From positions 1,516,001 to 1,580,000 of the forward strand of contig CP163498.1 of the NCBI GenBank assembly GCA_041071465.1: a DNA stretch of 64,000 bases, read 5' to 3'. Source of the DNA: Pseudomonas putida. Its GTDB lineage: Bacteria > Pseudomonadota > Gammaproteobacteria > Pseudomonadales > Pseudomonadaceae. Of the stretch, positions 9,480 to 18,099 are shown piece by piece. A program made the position numbers and the translations under genes. Under the pieces are notes generated by a model. That model did not search any database and was not told the DNA's origin. It was given only the letters and a program-made list of their open reading frames with translations. The first letter of the stretch is position 1. Every line of letters starts with the position of its first letter.

Positions 9480-10566
9480 AGAGACCCGCGAACAGCCCGC
9501 GCCCCTGCGCAGCGGCCTGACCACCGGCAGCTGCGCCACCGCCACCAGCCTGGCGGCCGCTCGCTTGCTGCTGAGCGGCGAAACCAGCGATGCCGTCAGC
9601 ATTACCTTGCCCAAGGGCAAGGTGGTGCAGATGCGCCTGGAGTTCTGCCGATTAGCCGGCGAAAGCGCCGAAGCCGGCACACTCAAGGACGCTGGCGACG
9701 ACCCGGACGTGACCCACGGCGCCCTGCTCTACAGCCAGGTGCGCTTGCTGGACGAGCCAAGCATCCGCTTTGTCGCCGGCAGCGGTGTCGGCACCGTGAC
9801 CCGGCCGGGGCTGGTGCTTGCGGTGGGTGAGCCGGCCATCAACCCGGTGCCGCGCCGCATGATCAGCGAGCACCTGCAACGCCTGGCCGACGAATGCGGC
9901 TACTTCGGCGGCTTCGAGGTCACGGTCAACGTGCAGGGCGGCGAACAGCTGGCACTCAAGACCATGAACCCGCGCCTGGGCATCCTCGGCGGGCTGTCGA
10001 TCCTCGGCACCAGCGGCATCGTGCGGCCGTTCTCCTGTGCGGCCTATATCGCCTCGATCCACCAAGGTATCGACGTGGCCCACACCAACGGCTACACGCA
10101 TATCGCCGCCTGCACTGGCAACGCCAGCGAAGACACCATGCGCCGGGTCTACGGCCTGCCGGAAATCGCCCTGATCGAAATGGGCGACTTTGTCGGCGCG
10201 GTGCTCAAGCACCTGCGCAAGGTGCCGGTGCCGCGCCTGACCCTGTGTGGTGGTTTTGGCAAGATCAGCAAACTGGCCGCCGGGCACATGGACCTGCACA
10301 GCCGCCATTCCAGCATCGATCTGCCGCAACTGGCGGGCTGGGCCGCAGACATTGGTGCTGACGCAGCGCTGCAGGCCGCCATCATCGGCGCCAACACTAG
10401 CCAGCAAGCGCTCGCGCTGGCGCATGCGGCCGGCATTGCCCTCGGGGACGCGGTATGCGCCCACGCCCTGGCGTTCGCCCGCAGCGTGGTGCCGGCGCAG
10501 GTGCAAGTGGAAGTGTTCGCCATCGACCGCCAAGGCGGTATCGTTGGCCGGGCAGGTGTGCAATGA
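9472..10566 (+). CDS. cbiD: Cobalt-precorrin-5B (C1)-methyltransferase
   Basis: This 364-residue protein has the CbiD hallmark [23 protein letters not shown] at the N-terminus and the [12 protein letters not shown] region. It performs the C1 methylation step. CbiD replaces CobF in pseudomonads, so this cluster mixes a typically anaerobic enzyme with the oxygen-dependent CobG. It overlaps cobL upstream and cobK downstream (ATGA), consistent with one operon cobL-cbiD-cobK. Confidence 0.93.
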   Translation: MREETREQPAPLRSGLTTGSCATATSLAAARLLLSGETSDAVSITLPKGKVVQMRLEFCRLAGESAEAGTLKDAGDDPDVTHGALLYSQVRLLDEPSIRFVAGSGVGTVTRPGLVLAVGEPAINPVPRRMISEHLQRLADECGYFGGFEVTVNVQGGEQLALKTMNPRLGILGGLSILGTSGIVRPFSCAAYIASIHQGIDVAHTNGYTHIAACTGNASEDTMRRVYGLPEIALIEMGDFVGAVLKHLRKVPVPRLTLCGGFGKISKLAAGHMDLHSRHSSIDLPQLAGWAADIGADAALQAAIIGANTSQQALALAHAAGIALGDAVCAHALAFARSVVPAQVQVEVFAIDRQGGIVGRAGVQ

Positions 10567-11281
10567 CTGCGCGCATCCTGCTGCTGGGCGGTGTCACTGA
10601 AGCCCTGGCCATCGCTCGTCGCCTCGGCCCGCAGCATGTCTACAGCCTGGCCGGTATCGGCCGCGTACCGCAGGACCTGCAATGCCAGGTACGGGTCGGC
10701 GGCTTTGGCGGCGCCGAGGGCTTGGCCAACTACCTGCGCGAGGCGTGTATCACCCTACTGGTCGATGCCACCCACCCCTACGCTGCACAGATCAGCCGCA
10801 ATGCTGCCAGCGCTGCGCGTAGCGCCGGCGTCACGTGCTGGGCCTTGCGCCGCCCGGCCTGGCAAGCGCAAGCGGGGACGACTGGCGTGAGGTCGAGGAC
10901 TGGGCGGGGCTGAGAGAGGCACTCAAGCCGTTCCGCAGGCCTCTGTTCACGCTAGGCCGCGAGCCGTTGCAACACCTGGACGAGATTCCGCCGGAGCAGT
11001 TCTGGACGTTGCGAGCGCTGGAAGCCTGCCCAGGCAATGAGCGCTGCGAAGTGATCGGTGCACGCGGGCCGTTCCATATCGAGGATGAACGGGCATTGTT
11101 CCAGCGTCGCAGCATCGATGTGCTGATCAGCAAGAACAGCGGCAGCGTGGCGACCGAACCAAAGCTGGAGGTAGCACGGGAGCTGGGCGTACCGGTGTTG
11201 GTACTGAAGCGGCCAGCTTTACCGGATGTGGACCGCGCTTTCGAATCACCCTCAGACCTGGCTGCAGCGCTCGACCTGTAA
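10563..11281 (+). CDS. cobK: Precorrin-6A reductase (frameshifted)
   Basis: About 239 residues after repair. The N-terminal part ([35 protein letters not shown]) and the C-terminal part ([51 protein letters not shown]) are both typical CobK/CbiJ sequence, but they lie in different frames. The shift falls in the GGGG run at 10874-10877. One extra G gives [15 protein letters not shown]. The enzyme reduces precorrin-6A with NADPH. It is the last gene of the plus-strand cob operon. Confidence 0.88.
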
Positions 11282-11404
11282 TCTCAAACTACGTACGGCG
11301 GCGGTCCTACAACCATTTCGGATCTTTCTGGCAACTTGTCAAATGGCGCTGCATCACTGTCCTCCCTTAAACTCAACACCCCTCCCCCGCAAGGTTTCAC
11401 CCAT

Positions 11405-11842
11405 ATGGAAATGCAATGGTGGATCTGGCTGGTCTTCGGCATCGCGCTGATCCTGCTCGAACTGGTCCTGCCGACGTTCTTCATCCTCTGGTTCGGCATC
11501 GGTGCCGTGTTGGTCTCGCTGATCTCGCTCGCTGCTCCCAGCCTGCAACTGGACATGCAGGTGCTGCTGTGGGTACTGCTGTCATCAGTCACCACGGCGC
11601 TCTGGTTCAAGCTGTTCCGACGCAAGCAGCCAGATGTGCGCTGGACCGCCGACAGCGTGATCGGCGAAGTGGGCCTGCTGACCGCTGGGGTGTCGGAGTT
11701 CCACAAAGGCCGTGTGCGTTTCCAGAAGCCGATTCTCGGCAACGAAGAATGGACCTGCATCGCTGACAGCGAAATCCCGGCCGGCGAACGGGTGCGCCTG
11801 ACCGCCATCGAGGGGAACACCGCCCGCGTCGTCCGGGCCTGA
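11405..11842 (+). CDS. NfeD-like membrane protein
   Basis: This 145-residue protein has two or three N-terminal membrane segments (WWIWLVFGIALILLELVLPTFFILWFG, MQVLLWVLLSSVTTALWF) followed by a small soluble OB-fold-like domain (VGLLTAGVSEFHKGRVRF, GERVRLTAIEGNTARVV). That is the short NfeD layout. The start at 11405 is chosen because the preceding codons are Pro-rich and not conserved. The SPFH gene begins 27 bp later, the usual NfeD-stomatin partnership thought to act on membrane organisation or quality control. Confidence 0.88.
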   Translation: MEMQWWIWLVFGIALILLELVLPTFFILWFGIGAVLVSLISLAAPSLQLDMQVLLWVLLSSVTTALWFKLFRRKQPDVRWTADSVIGEVGLLTAGVSEFHKGRVRFQKPILGNEEWTCIADSEIPAGERVRLTAIEGNTARVVRA

Positions 11843-11869
11843 ATCCGCAAAAAAAGGAATTAAAGCACC

Positions 11870-12724
11870 ATGACCAGCCTCATCGTCGTCGGCGCCATCG
11901 CCCTGTTCGTCCTGATCACCGTGTTCAAAGGGGTGCGCATCGTGCCCCAAGGCGAGGAATGGATCGTCGAGCGCCTGGGCCGCTATCACAGCACGCTCAA
12001 ACCGGGCCTGAACATTCTCATCCCGTACATGGACGTGGTCGCCTACCGCCTGCCGACCAAGGACATCATCCTCGATGTGCAACAGCAGGAAATCATCACC
12101 AGGGACAACGCCGTAATCGTCGCCAACGCCCTGTGCTTCGCCAAGGTGGTCGACCCGCAGAAAGCCTCGTATGGCGTGCAGAATTTCTCGTTCGCTGTCA
12201 CCAGCCTGACGATGACCTCGCTGCGCGCCATCGTCGGCGCCATGGACCTGGACGAAGCGTTGTCCAGCCGCGAGCAGATCAAGGCCCGCCTGCGCGAGGC
12301 AATGTCCGAGCAGACCGAAGACTGGGGCGTTACCGTGCGTTCGGTGGAAATCCAGGACATCAAGCCTTCGGAAAACATGCAACTGGCCATGGAACGCCAG
12401 GCCGCCGCCGAGCGTGAGCGCAAGGCCGATGTAACCCGCGCCGAAGGTGCCAAGCAGGCAGCGATCCTTGAAGCCGAAGCACGCCTGCAGGCAGCCAGGC
12501 TGGATGCAGAGGCGCAGATCAGCCTGGCCGAGGCCTCGGCGCGGGCGATTTCGCTGGTCAAGGAAGCGGTGGGCAACGAGACCGTGCCGGCCATGTACCT
12601 GCTGGGCGAGCGCTATATCGGGGCCATGGAGAACCTGGCGGGCAGCAACAATGCCAAGGTGGTGGTGTTGCCGGCGGACCTGCAAGAGACCGTGCGCGGG
12701 TTGATGGGCCGTAACAAGGCTTGA
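11870..12724 (+). CDS. SPFH/stomatin-like membrane protein (QmcA type)
   Basis: This 284-residue protein has one N-terminal membrane segment (LIVVGAIALFVLITVF), then the SPFH domain (GVRIVPQGEEWIVERLGRYHSTLKPGLNILIPYMD), and a long Ala/Glu-rich coiled coil at about residues 170-225. The end is LPADLQETVRGLMG. A clear AAAAGGAATT ribosome site precedes ATG 11870. With the NfeD gene just upstream it forms the standard two-gene unit. Family members form oligomeric membrane scaffolds. Confidence 0.92.
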   Translation: MTSLIVVGAIALFVLITVFKGVRIVPQGEEWIVERLGRYHSTLKPGLNILIPYMDVVAYRLPTKDIILDVQQQEIITRDNAVIVANALCFAKVVDPQKASYGVQNFSFAVTSLTMTSLRAIVGAMDLDEALSSREQIKARLREAMSEQTEDWGVTVRSVEIQDIKPSENMQLAMERQAAAERERKADVTRAEGAKQAAILEAEARLQAARLDAEAQISLAEASARAISLVKEAVGNETVPAMYLLGERYIGAMENLAGSNNAKVVVLPADLQETVRGLMGRNKA

Positions 12725-12748
12725 GATTGTCGGGGGCGCTTTGCGCCC

Positions 12749-12829
12749 CATCGCGACACAAGGCCGCTCCTACAGGGACCGCTGCCCAACGGTACGCGGT
12801 CCTTGTGGGAGCGGCCTTGTGTCGCGATG
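12749..12829. repeat. Paired REP-type palindrome
   Basis: Two inverted arms of about 28 bases, built on CATCGCGACACAAGGCCGCT and its complement, are separated by about 25 bases. Shorter GC hairpins (GGGGGCGC/GCGCCCC and GGGCTGC/GCAGCCC) flank the pair. The same arms occur at 17901 and 33757. It lies between the SPFH gene and the copper genes. Confidence 0.8.
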
Positions 12830-12941
12830 GGCTGCGCAGCAGCCCCGTTACCCGACCACCTGCGTCACTTCACCGCACCCCGTCATTTTTACCTATACTC
12901 CGCCTTACAATACCCACCACGATTCCTGACCGGATCTCTCC

Positions 12942-13331
12942 ATGCCCCCACGTCGGCACATTGCCTGGATAGCCTGCCTTGCAGTGCTGTTCAACCTGCT
13001 GGCCATGCCGCTGTCCTCTGCTGCGCCCAAGGGCCCGGCCGAACAGCTGCTGTGGGGGGCTTTCTGTTCCAGCATGGCCAACAAGGCCAACGTCGATGTC
13101 CAGGCCCTGGCCAAGATCGACCTCGGCCCGCAAAGCGACGACAGCGCCAGCATGATGAATTGCTGGTGCTGCTCTGGCGCCGCGCCGCTGCTGGCCCTGC
13201 CCGGCTACCCGCCACAGTTGCACAACCCGCCGACACTGCTCGCCGGCCTGTTGCCGCCGCCTGCCAAGTACCAACCCACGCCGCGCCAACTCTGGCCTGC
13301 GCTAAACCCCCGTGCCTCTCCGCTGGCCTGA
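12942..13331 (+). CDS. DUF2946 family protein, first of two in the copper cluster
   Basis: This 129-residue protein has an N-terminal hydrophobic signal/anchor (IAWIACLAVLFNLLAMPLSSA). It carries a Cys-rich core, with a lone Cys in LLWGAFCSSM and MMNCWCCSG, which fits metal binding in the DUF2946 family. The C-terminus is Pro-rich. It starts 48 bp before the PCuAC chaperone gene and heads a run of copper-related genes (PCuAC, second DUF2946, OprC, PepSY). A periplasmic or membrane metal-sensing or delivery role is inferred from this context. Confidence 0.8.
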   Translation: MPPRRHIAWIACLAVLFNLLAMPLSSAAPKGPAEQLLWGAFCSSMANKANVDVQALAKIDLGPQSDDSASMMNCWCCSGAAPLLALPGYPPQLHNPPTLLAGLLPPPAKYQPTPRQLWPALNPRASPLA

Positions 13332-13378
13332 GTTCATCACGCTGTCTGCCTGAACCTGAACAGAAACGGAGATTCACC

Positions 13379-13864
13379 ATGCTCAAGCACGCCCTCGTCA
13401 TGGCCGCCCTGCTGCTGCCTGGCGCCTTTGCCAATGCCCACGAATACAGCGTGGGTGACCTGCACATTGCCCACCCCTGGTCGCTGCAGCTGCCACCCAA
13501 CGCGCCCAACGTCGCCGCGTATTTCGTGGTGCACAACAATGGCCAGGCCGACGACCGCCTGCTCAGTGTCGACAGCCCCATCAGCGATGACGCGCAACTG
13601 CACGAACATGCCATGAGCGCCAGCGGCGCCATGAAGATGCAACAGGTGCCCAGCGTGGTGGTGCCTGCCGGCAAGGACCTGACCTTCGCCCCCAGCGCCT
13701 ACCATGTGATGCTGATGCAGCCCAAGGACCGCAGCCTGCTCACGGATGGCAAACGCTTCCCGTTGACCCTGCATTTCGAAAAGGCCGGCGACATCACCGT
13801 CGAAGTGGCTGTGCAGAAGCAGGCGCCAGCGGACCAGCCGCAAGCCCACGAACACGCGCACTGA
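13379..13864 (+). CDS. Periplasmic copper chaperone PCu(A)C
   Basis: This 161-residue protein has a signal peptide (MLKHALVMAALLLPGAFANA) followed by the PCuAC domain. Copper-ligand candidates are the His and Met residues in QLHEHAMSASGAMKM and the HxM of AYHVMLM. The tail HEHAH adds further histidines. ATG 13379 follows CGGAGATT and is preferred over upstream starts in the same frame. In other bacteria PCuAC hands Cu(I) to cytochrome oxidase assembly factors. Here it sits between two DUF2946 genes and upstream of oprC, so it probably handles copper that enters through OprC. Confidence 0.92.
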   Translation: MLKHALVMAALLLPGAFANAHEYSVGDLHIAHPWSLQLPPNAPNVAAYFVVHNNGQADDRLLSVDSPISDDAQLHEHAMSASGAMKMQQVPSVVVPAGKDLTFAPSAYHVMLMQPKDRSLLTDGKRFPLTLHFEKAGDITVEVAVQKQAPADQPQAHEHAH

Positions 13865-13886
13865 CACCTGCTGACAGGCACTCGCC

Positions 13887-14318
13887 ATGAGCCTGCCGCG
13901 CAACAGCATCAGCCGTACCACCCGCCCTGACCGCAGGCGCGCCGGTGGCGGATGGCTGAGCCTGTTCGCCATGTGGATGATCTTCATCGGCCCGCTGATT
14001 TCCCAGTCGATGCCGATGGACCACCACGCCGGCATGAGCATGCCAATGGACATGCCGATGGCGGCTGCCCATCAGCATGGCGGCGACAGCCATCACGGCC
14101 ATGGCGGCGATGGCCAACTGCACGTGATGTGGGAAAAGTGCGGTTACTGCAGCCTGTTGTTCAATTGCCCGGCCCTGCCCCAGGCCCTCAGCCCGCTCAG
14201 TGCCGGCAGCGTAATCCCCACCAGCCATCTGCTTGCGCCAACGCACCAAGGCCATGCCCGGCAGGCTGTATTCCCCGGTGCGCGCAGCCGCGCCCCGCCT
14301 TCCTCGATCAGCGTCTGA
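13887..14318 (+). CDS. DUF2946 family protein, His/Met-rich, second in the copper cluster
   Basis: This 143-residue protein has one hydrophobic segment (WLSLFAMWMIFIGPLIS). A striking Met/His-rich linker follows (MPMDHHAGMSMPMDMPMAAAHQHGGD and HHGHGGDG), then the DUF2946 core with WEKCGYCSLLFNCPAL. The Met/His run is a likely copper-binding stretch. It lies 22 bp after the PCuAC gene and 66 bp before oprC, consistent with one operon. Confidence 0.82.
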   Translation: MSLPRNSISRTTRPDRRRAGGGWLSLFAMWMIFIGPLISQSMPMDHHAGMSMPMDMPMAAAHQHGGDSHHGHGGDGQLHVMWEKCGYCSLLFNCPALPQALSPLSAGSVIPTSHLLAPTHQGHARQAVFPGARSRAPPSSISV

Positions 14319-14384
14319 ACCCACATTTTGCGCACGGAGCCAGGAGGCTTCGCGCTAACTCATGACTGATCGACTGGAATCATT

Positions 14385-16451
14385 ATGTCCGGCTGCACCC
14401 CTGTTTTTGCCTTGTCCCTGCGTGGGACTCTCGCCGCCGTGTGCGGCTCGCTGCTCGCGCCCGTGGCCCTGGCCGCCGACCCTGGCCATGAAGGCCATGC
14501 GCACGACGCACCCGAGCTGAGCCCGACGGTGATCACCGCCGTGGCCCCAAGCTCGCCACTGACCGTGGTCACCAACCCGAAAGACCCGCGCCAGCCAGTG
14601 CCGGCCAGCGACGGCGCCGACTACCTGAAGACCATCCCCGGCTTCTCGGCGATCCGTGCCGGTGGCACCAACGGTGACCCGGTATTGCGCGGCATGTTCG
14701 GCTCGCGCCTGAACATCCTCACCAATGGCGGCCTGATGCTCGGTGCCTGCCCCAATCGCATGGACGCACCCACGTCCTACATCTCGCCGGAAACCTACGA
14801 CCGCCTGACCGTCATCAAAGGCCCGCAAAGCGTGATCTGGGGCCCGGGCGGCTCGGCAGGTACCATCCTTTTCGAGCGCGAACCGGAGAAGTTCGGCACC
14901 CTCGGCAGCCGGGTCAACGCCAGCCTGCTGGCCGGCTCCAACGGCCGTTTCGACAAGGTGCTGGATGCCGCTGCCGGTAACAGCCAGGCCTATGCCCGCT
15001 TTGTCGGCAACCAGTCACGCTCGGACGATTACCACGACGGCAACGACGACACCGTGCCATCGCGCTGGGAAAAGTGGAACGGCGATGTCGCCCTAGGCTG
15101 GACTCCCGACCAGGACACCTTGCTGGAACTCACGGCCGGCAAGGGCGATGGCGAGGCCCGCTACGCCGGGCGTGGCATGGACGGCTCGCAGTTCAAGCGC
15201 GAAAGCCTGGGCCTGCGCTTTGAAAAGTCCAACCTCGGCGAAGTGCTCGACAAGGTCGAGGCGCAGGTCTACTACAACTACGCCGACCATGTGATGGACA
15301 ACTACAGCCTGCGTACCCCGTCGGGCAGCGGCATGATGGGCATGCCGATGGTCAGCAACGTCGACCGGCGCACCCTGGGCGCACGCATCAAAGCCACCTG
15401 GCGCTGGGCCGATGTGCAGCTGATCAGCGGCATCGACGCGCAAACCAACGAACATCGCCAGCGTGGCGGCATGGGTGTGGACGCACACAAGGGCCAGGCC
15501 TGGACCAAGGACGCCGACTTCCACAACTACGGCGCTTTCAGCGAACTGACCTGGTATGTCAGCGGTGAAGACCGGCTGATTACCGGCGCCCGCCTGGACC
15601 GCGCCTCAGCCCGTGACTTCCGTAAAGGCAGCGCCACCGAAGGCGATACCCGCGCCGACACCCTGCCCAGCGGTTTTATCCGCTACGAGCACGACCTGGC
15701 AGCCCTCCCGGCCACCACTTACATTGGCCTCGGCCATGCCCAGCGCTTCCCTGACTACTGGGAGCTGTTCTCGCCCAAGCTGGCACCGCCTGGGGCGGCC
15801 AACGCCTTCGACGGCATCAAGCCAGAGAAGACCACCCAACTCGACTTCGGCATCCAGTACCGCACCGAACGCCTGGAGGCCTGGGCGTCGGGCTATGTCG
15901 GGCAGATCCGCGACTACATCCTGTTCGACTACCGCACCGGCATGATGGGCATGAGCACTTCCCGGGCACAGAACATCGACGCCCGCATCATGGGCGGCGA
16001 ACTGGGCGCGGCCTACCTGCTGACCGAAAACTGGAAGGCCGACGCCACGCTGGCCTACGCTTGGGGCAAGAACAGCAGTGATGGCAAAGCGCTACCCCAA
16101 ATGCCACCACTGGAAAGCCGTCTGGGCTTGACCTACAGCCGCGATGTGTGGAGCGTCGGCGCACTGTGGCGGCTGGTGGCGGCGCAAAACCGCATTGCCG
16201 AGAACCAAGGCAACGTGGTCGGCAAGGACTACGACAAGAGCGCCGGCTTCGGCGTGTTCTCGCTCAACGGCGCCTACAAGGTGAACAACAACCTCAAGCT
16301 CAGCGCAGGGGTCGACAACCTGTTCGACAAAACCTACGCCGAGCACTTGAACCTGGCCGGGAACGCCGGGTTCGGCTACCCGGCTACCGATCCTCAGCCG
16401 GTCAACGAGCCAGGCAGGACCTTCTGGACCAAGGTCGATTTCAGCTTCTGA
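14385..16451 (+). CDS. oprC: TonB-dependent copper receptor OprC
   Basis: This 688-residue outer-membrane receptor has a signal peptide ending near ALAAD, a His-rich start (HEGHAHD), a plug domain (DYLKTIPGFSAIRAGG, VLRGMFGSRLNIL, VIKGPQSVIWGPGGSAGTILF) and a 22-strand-type barrel ending in Phe (KVDFSF). The copper-site pattern known for OprC, CxxxM plus HxM, is visible as C122-PNR-M126 and H302-V-M304. It imports or binds Cu and lies in the copper cluster before the PepSY gene, 58 bp downstream. Confidence 0.94.
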   Translation: MSGCTPVFALSLRGTLAAVCGSLLAPVALAADPGHEGHAHDAPELSPTVITAVAPSSPLTVVTNPKDPRQPVPASDGADYLKTIPGFSAIRAGGTNGDPVLRGMFGSRLNILTNGGLMLGACPNRMDAPTSYISPETYDRLTVIKGPQSVIWGPGGSAGTILFEREPEKFGTLGSRVNASLLAGSNGRFDKVLDAAAGNSQAYARFVGNQSRSDDYHDGNDDTVPSRWEKWNGDVALGWTPDQDTLLELTAGKGDGEARYAGRGMDGSQFKRESLGLRFEKSNLGEVLDKVEAQVYYNYADHVMDNYSLRTPSGSGMMGMPMVSNVDRRTLGARIKATWRWADVQLISGIDAQTNEHRQRGGMGVDAHKGQAWTKDADFHNYGAFSELTWYVSGEDRLITGARLDRASARDFRKGSATEGDTRADTLPSGFIRYEHDLAALPATTYIGLGHAQRFPDYWELFSPKLAPPGAANAFDGIKPEKTTQLDFGIQYRTERLEAWASGYVGQIRDYILFDYRTGMMGMSTSRAQNIDARIMGGELGAAYLLTENWKADATLAYAWGKNSSDGKALPQMPPLESRLGLTYSRDVWSVGALWRLVAAQNRIAENQGNVVGKDYDKSAGFGVFSLNGAYKVNNNLKLSAGVDNLFDKTYAEHLNLAGNAGFGYPATDPQPVNEPGRTFWTKVDFSF

Positions 16452-16509
16452 CAACAACAACGGGCGCAGCTTCGGTTGCGCCCATCAGCTGGTCAAACAG
16501 GAGGTTCCC

Positions 16510-17877
16510 ATGAGAGGAACACGCAGCAATTTCTATAACCTGGCCTGGCGTTGGCACTTCTATGCGGGGCTGTTCGTGGCCCCGTTCATGATCCTGTTGG
16601 CGATCACCGGGATCATCTACCTGTTCAAGCCGCAGCTCGACCCGCTGCTGTACCGCGACTTGATGGTGGTCGAAGCCGGCCACCACCGGCAGGGCGCGGA
16701 CATGATGCTGGCCGAAGTACGCCAGGCTTACCCCAAGGGCCATGTCGGCCAGTACCTGCCGCCACTGAGCGCCGAGCGCAGTGCACAGTTCGTGGTGCAT
16801 GACGGCGGGCGCGAACTGAACGTTTTCGTCGACCCCTACAACGGCAAGGTCCTCGGTGAGCAGGACGGCAAGCAGAACCTGCAGGCCATCGCCCGTGCGC
16901 TGCATGGTGAACTGATGGTCGGCACGCTCGGCGACCGCCTGGTGGAACTGGCCGCCGGCTGGGGCATCGTGCTGGTGGTGTCGGGCCTGTACCTGTGGTG
17001 GCCACGCGGACGCAATGGCGCTGGCGTGCTGTGGCCCCGGTTCAGTGCGCGCGGCCGCTTGTTCTGGCGCGACCTGCATGCGGTAACTGGCTTCTGGGGT
17101 TCGGCCCTGTTGTTGCTGATGCTGGTCAGCGGCATGACCTGGACCGGCCTGTGGGGCAAGCAGTATGCCGATTTGTGGAACCGCTTCCCGGCCGCCATGT
17201 GGAACGACGTGCCCAAGTCGGACCAACAGGCGGGTGAGCTGAACAACGCACACCGCCAAACCGTGCCCTGGGCGATGGAAAACACGCCAATGCCGCAGTC
17301 TGGCGCACACGCCGAACACGCCGGCCACTCCATGATGTCAGACATGCCCGCAGCGCCTCAGGTGAGCGTGCAGCAGGTCGAGGACATCGCCACTTCGCGC
17401 CAGGTCGAGCCGGGCTACAGCATCACCCTGCCCACCACTGCCGACGGGGTGTTCACCATTGCCGTGTTCGCCGACGACCCGCGCAACGACGCTACCTTGC
17501 ATGTCGATCAATACACCGCCAAGGTTCTGGCCGATGTGCGCTGGCAGGACTACAGCCCGGTCGCCCGCGCCACCGAGATGGGCGTGATGCTGCATGAAGG
17601 CAAGATGTTCGGGGCGTTCAACCAGGTCGTCATACTGCTGGTGTGCCTGATGATTCTGCTGGGCTCGGTGAGCGGCCTGGTGATGTGGTGGAAGCGCCGG
17701 CCAGCCGGTGGGCTGGGCGTGCCGCCGCTGCGTCATGACCTGCCGCGCTGGAAGACGGCGGTGGGGGTAATGCTGGTGCTGGGGGTGATGTTCCCGCTGG
17801 TGGGGGTATCGATGGTGGTGATGTGGGTTGTCGATAGCCTGGTGGTAAGGCGCCGTCGGATGCTGGTTCAGGCTTGA
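16510..17877 (+). CDS. PepSY-associated transmembrane protein, copper cluster
   Basis: This 455-residue protein belongs to the PepSY_TM/PiuB-like family. It has an N-terminal membrane helix after NFYNLAWRWHFYAGLFVAPFMILLAITGIIYLF, further helices in the middle and near the C-terminus, and a periplasmic PepSY-type region (YNGKVLGEQ). A His/Met stretch (MPQSGAHAEHAGHSMMSDM) lies in the middle. The conserved His in the first and later helices suit heme or metal reduction, as proposed for this family. An AACAGGAGG ribosome site precedes ATG 16510. Its place behind oprC suggests a role in copper reduction or uptake. Confidence 0.87.
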   Translation: MRGTRSNFYNLAWRWHFYAGLFVAPFMILLAITGIIYLFKPQLDPLLYRDLMVVEAGHHRQGADMMLAEVRQAYPKGHVGQYLPPLSAERSAQFVVHDGGRELNVFVDPYNGKVLGEQDGKQNLQAIARALHGELMVGTLGDRLVELAAGWGIVLVVSGLYLWWPRGRNGAGVLWPRFSARGRLFWRDLHAVTGFWGSALLLLMLVSGMTWTGLWGKQYADLWNRFPAAMWNDVPKSDQQAGELNNAHRQTVPWAMENTPMPQSGAHAEHAGHSMMSDMPAAPQVSVQQVEDIATSRQVEPGYSITLPTTADGVFTIAVFADDPRNDATLHVDQYTAKVLADVRWQDYSPVARATEMGVMLHEGKMFGAFNQVVILLVCLMILLGSVSGLVMWWKRRPAGGLGVPPLRHDLPRWKTAVGVMLVLGVMFPLVGVSMVVMWVVDSLVVRRRRMLVQA

Positions 17878-17900
17878 GATTGCCGGGGGCGCTTTGCGCC

Positions 17901-17971
17901 CCTTTCGCGACACAAGGCCGCTCCTACAGGAATGCGCGATCATTGTAGGAGCGGCCTTGTGTCGCGAAAGG
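17901..17971. repeat. Paired REP-type palindrome
   Basis: Two perfectly complementary arms of about 28 bases (core TTCGCGACACAAGGCCGC) are separated by about 15 bases. They lie between the PepSY gene and cycA, and are near-identical to the pairs at 12749 and 33757. Confidence 0.82.
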
Positions 17972-18099
17972 GCTGCACAGCAGCCCACAGCTGCCACCCA
18001 AAAGTAGAGTCGATCTGTCGCGCCCTGAACTGGAACGCGCGTGTTAGCCTAGCCGGCTACCTCAGACAAGAAGACCGACCTTACAAGGGAATGCAGCCT

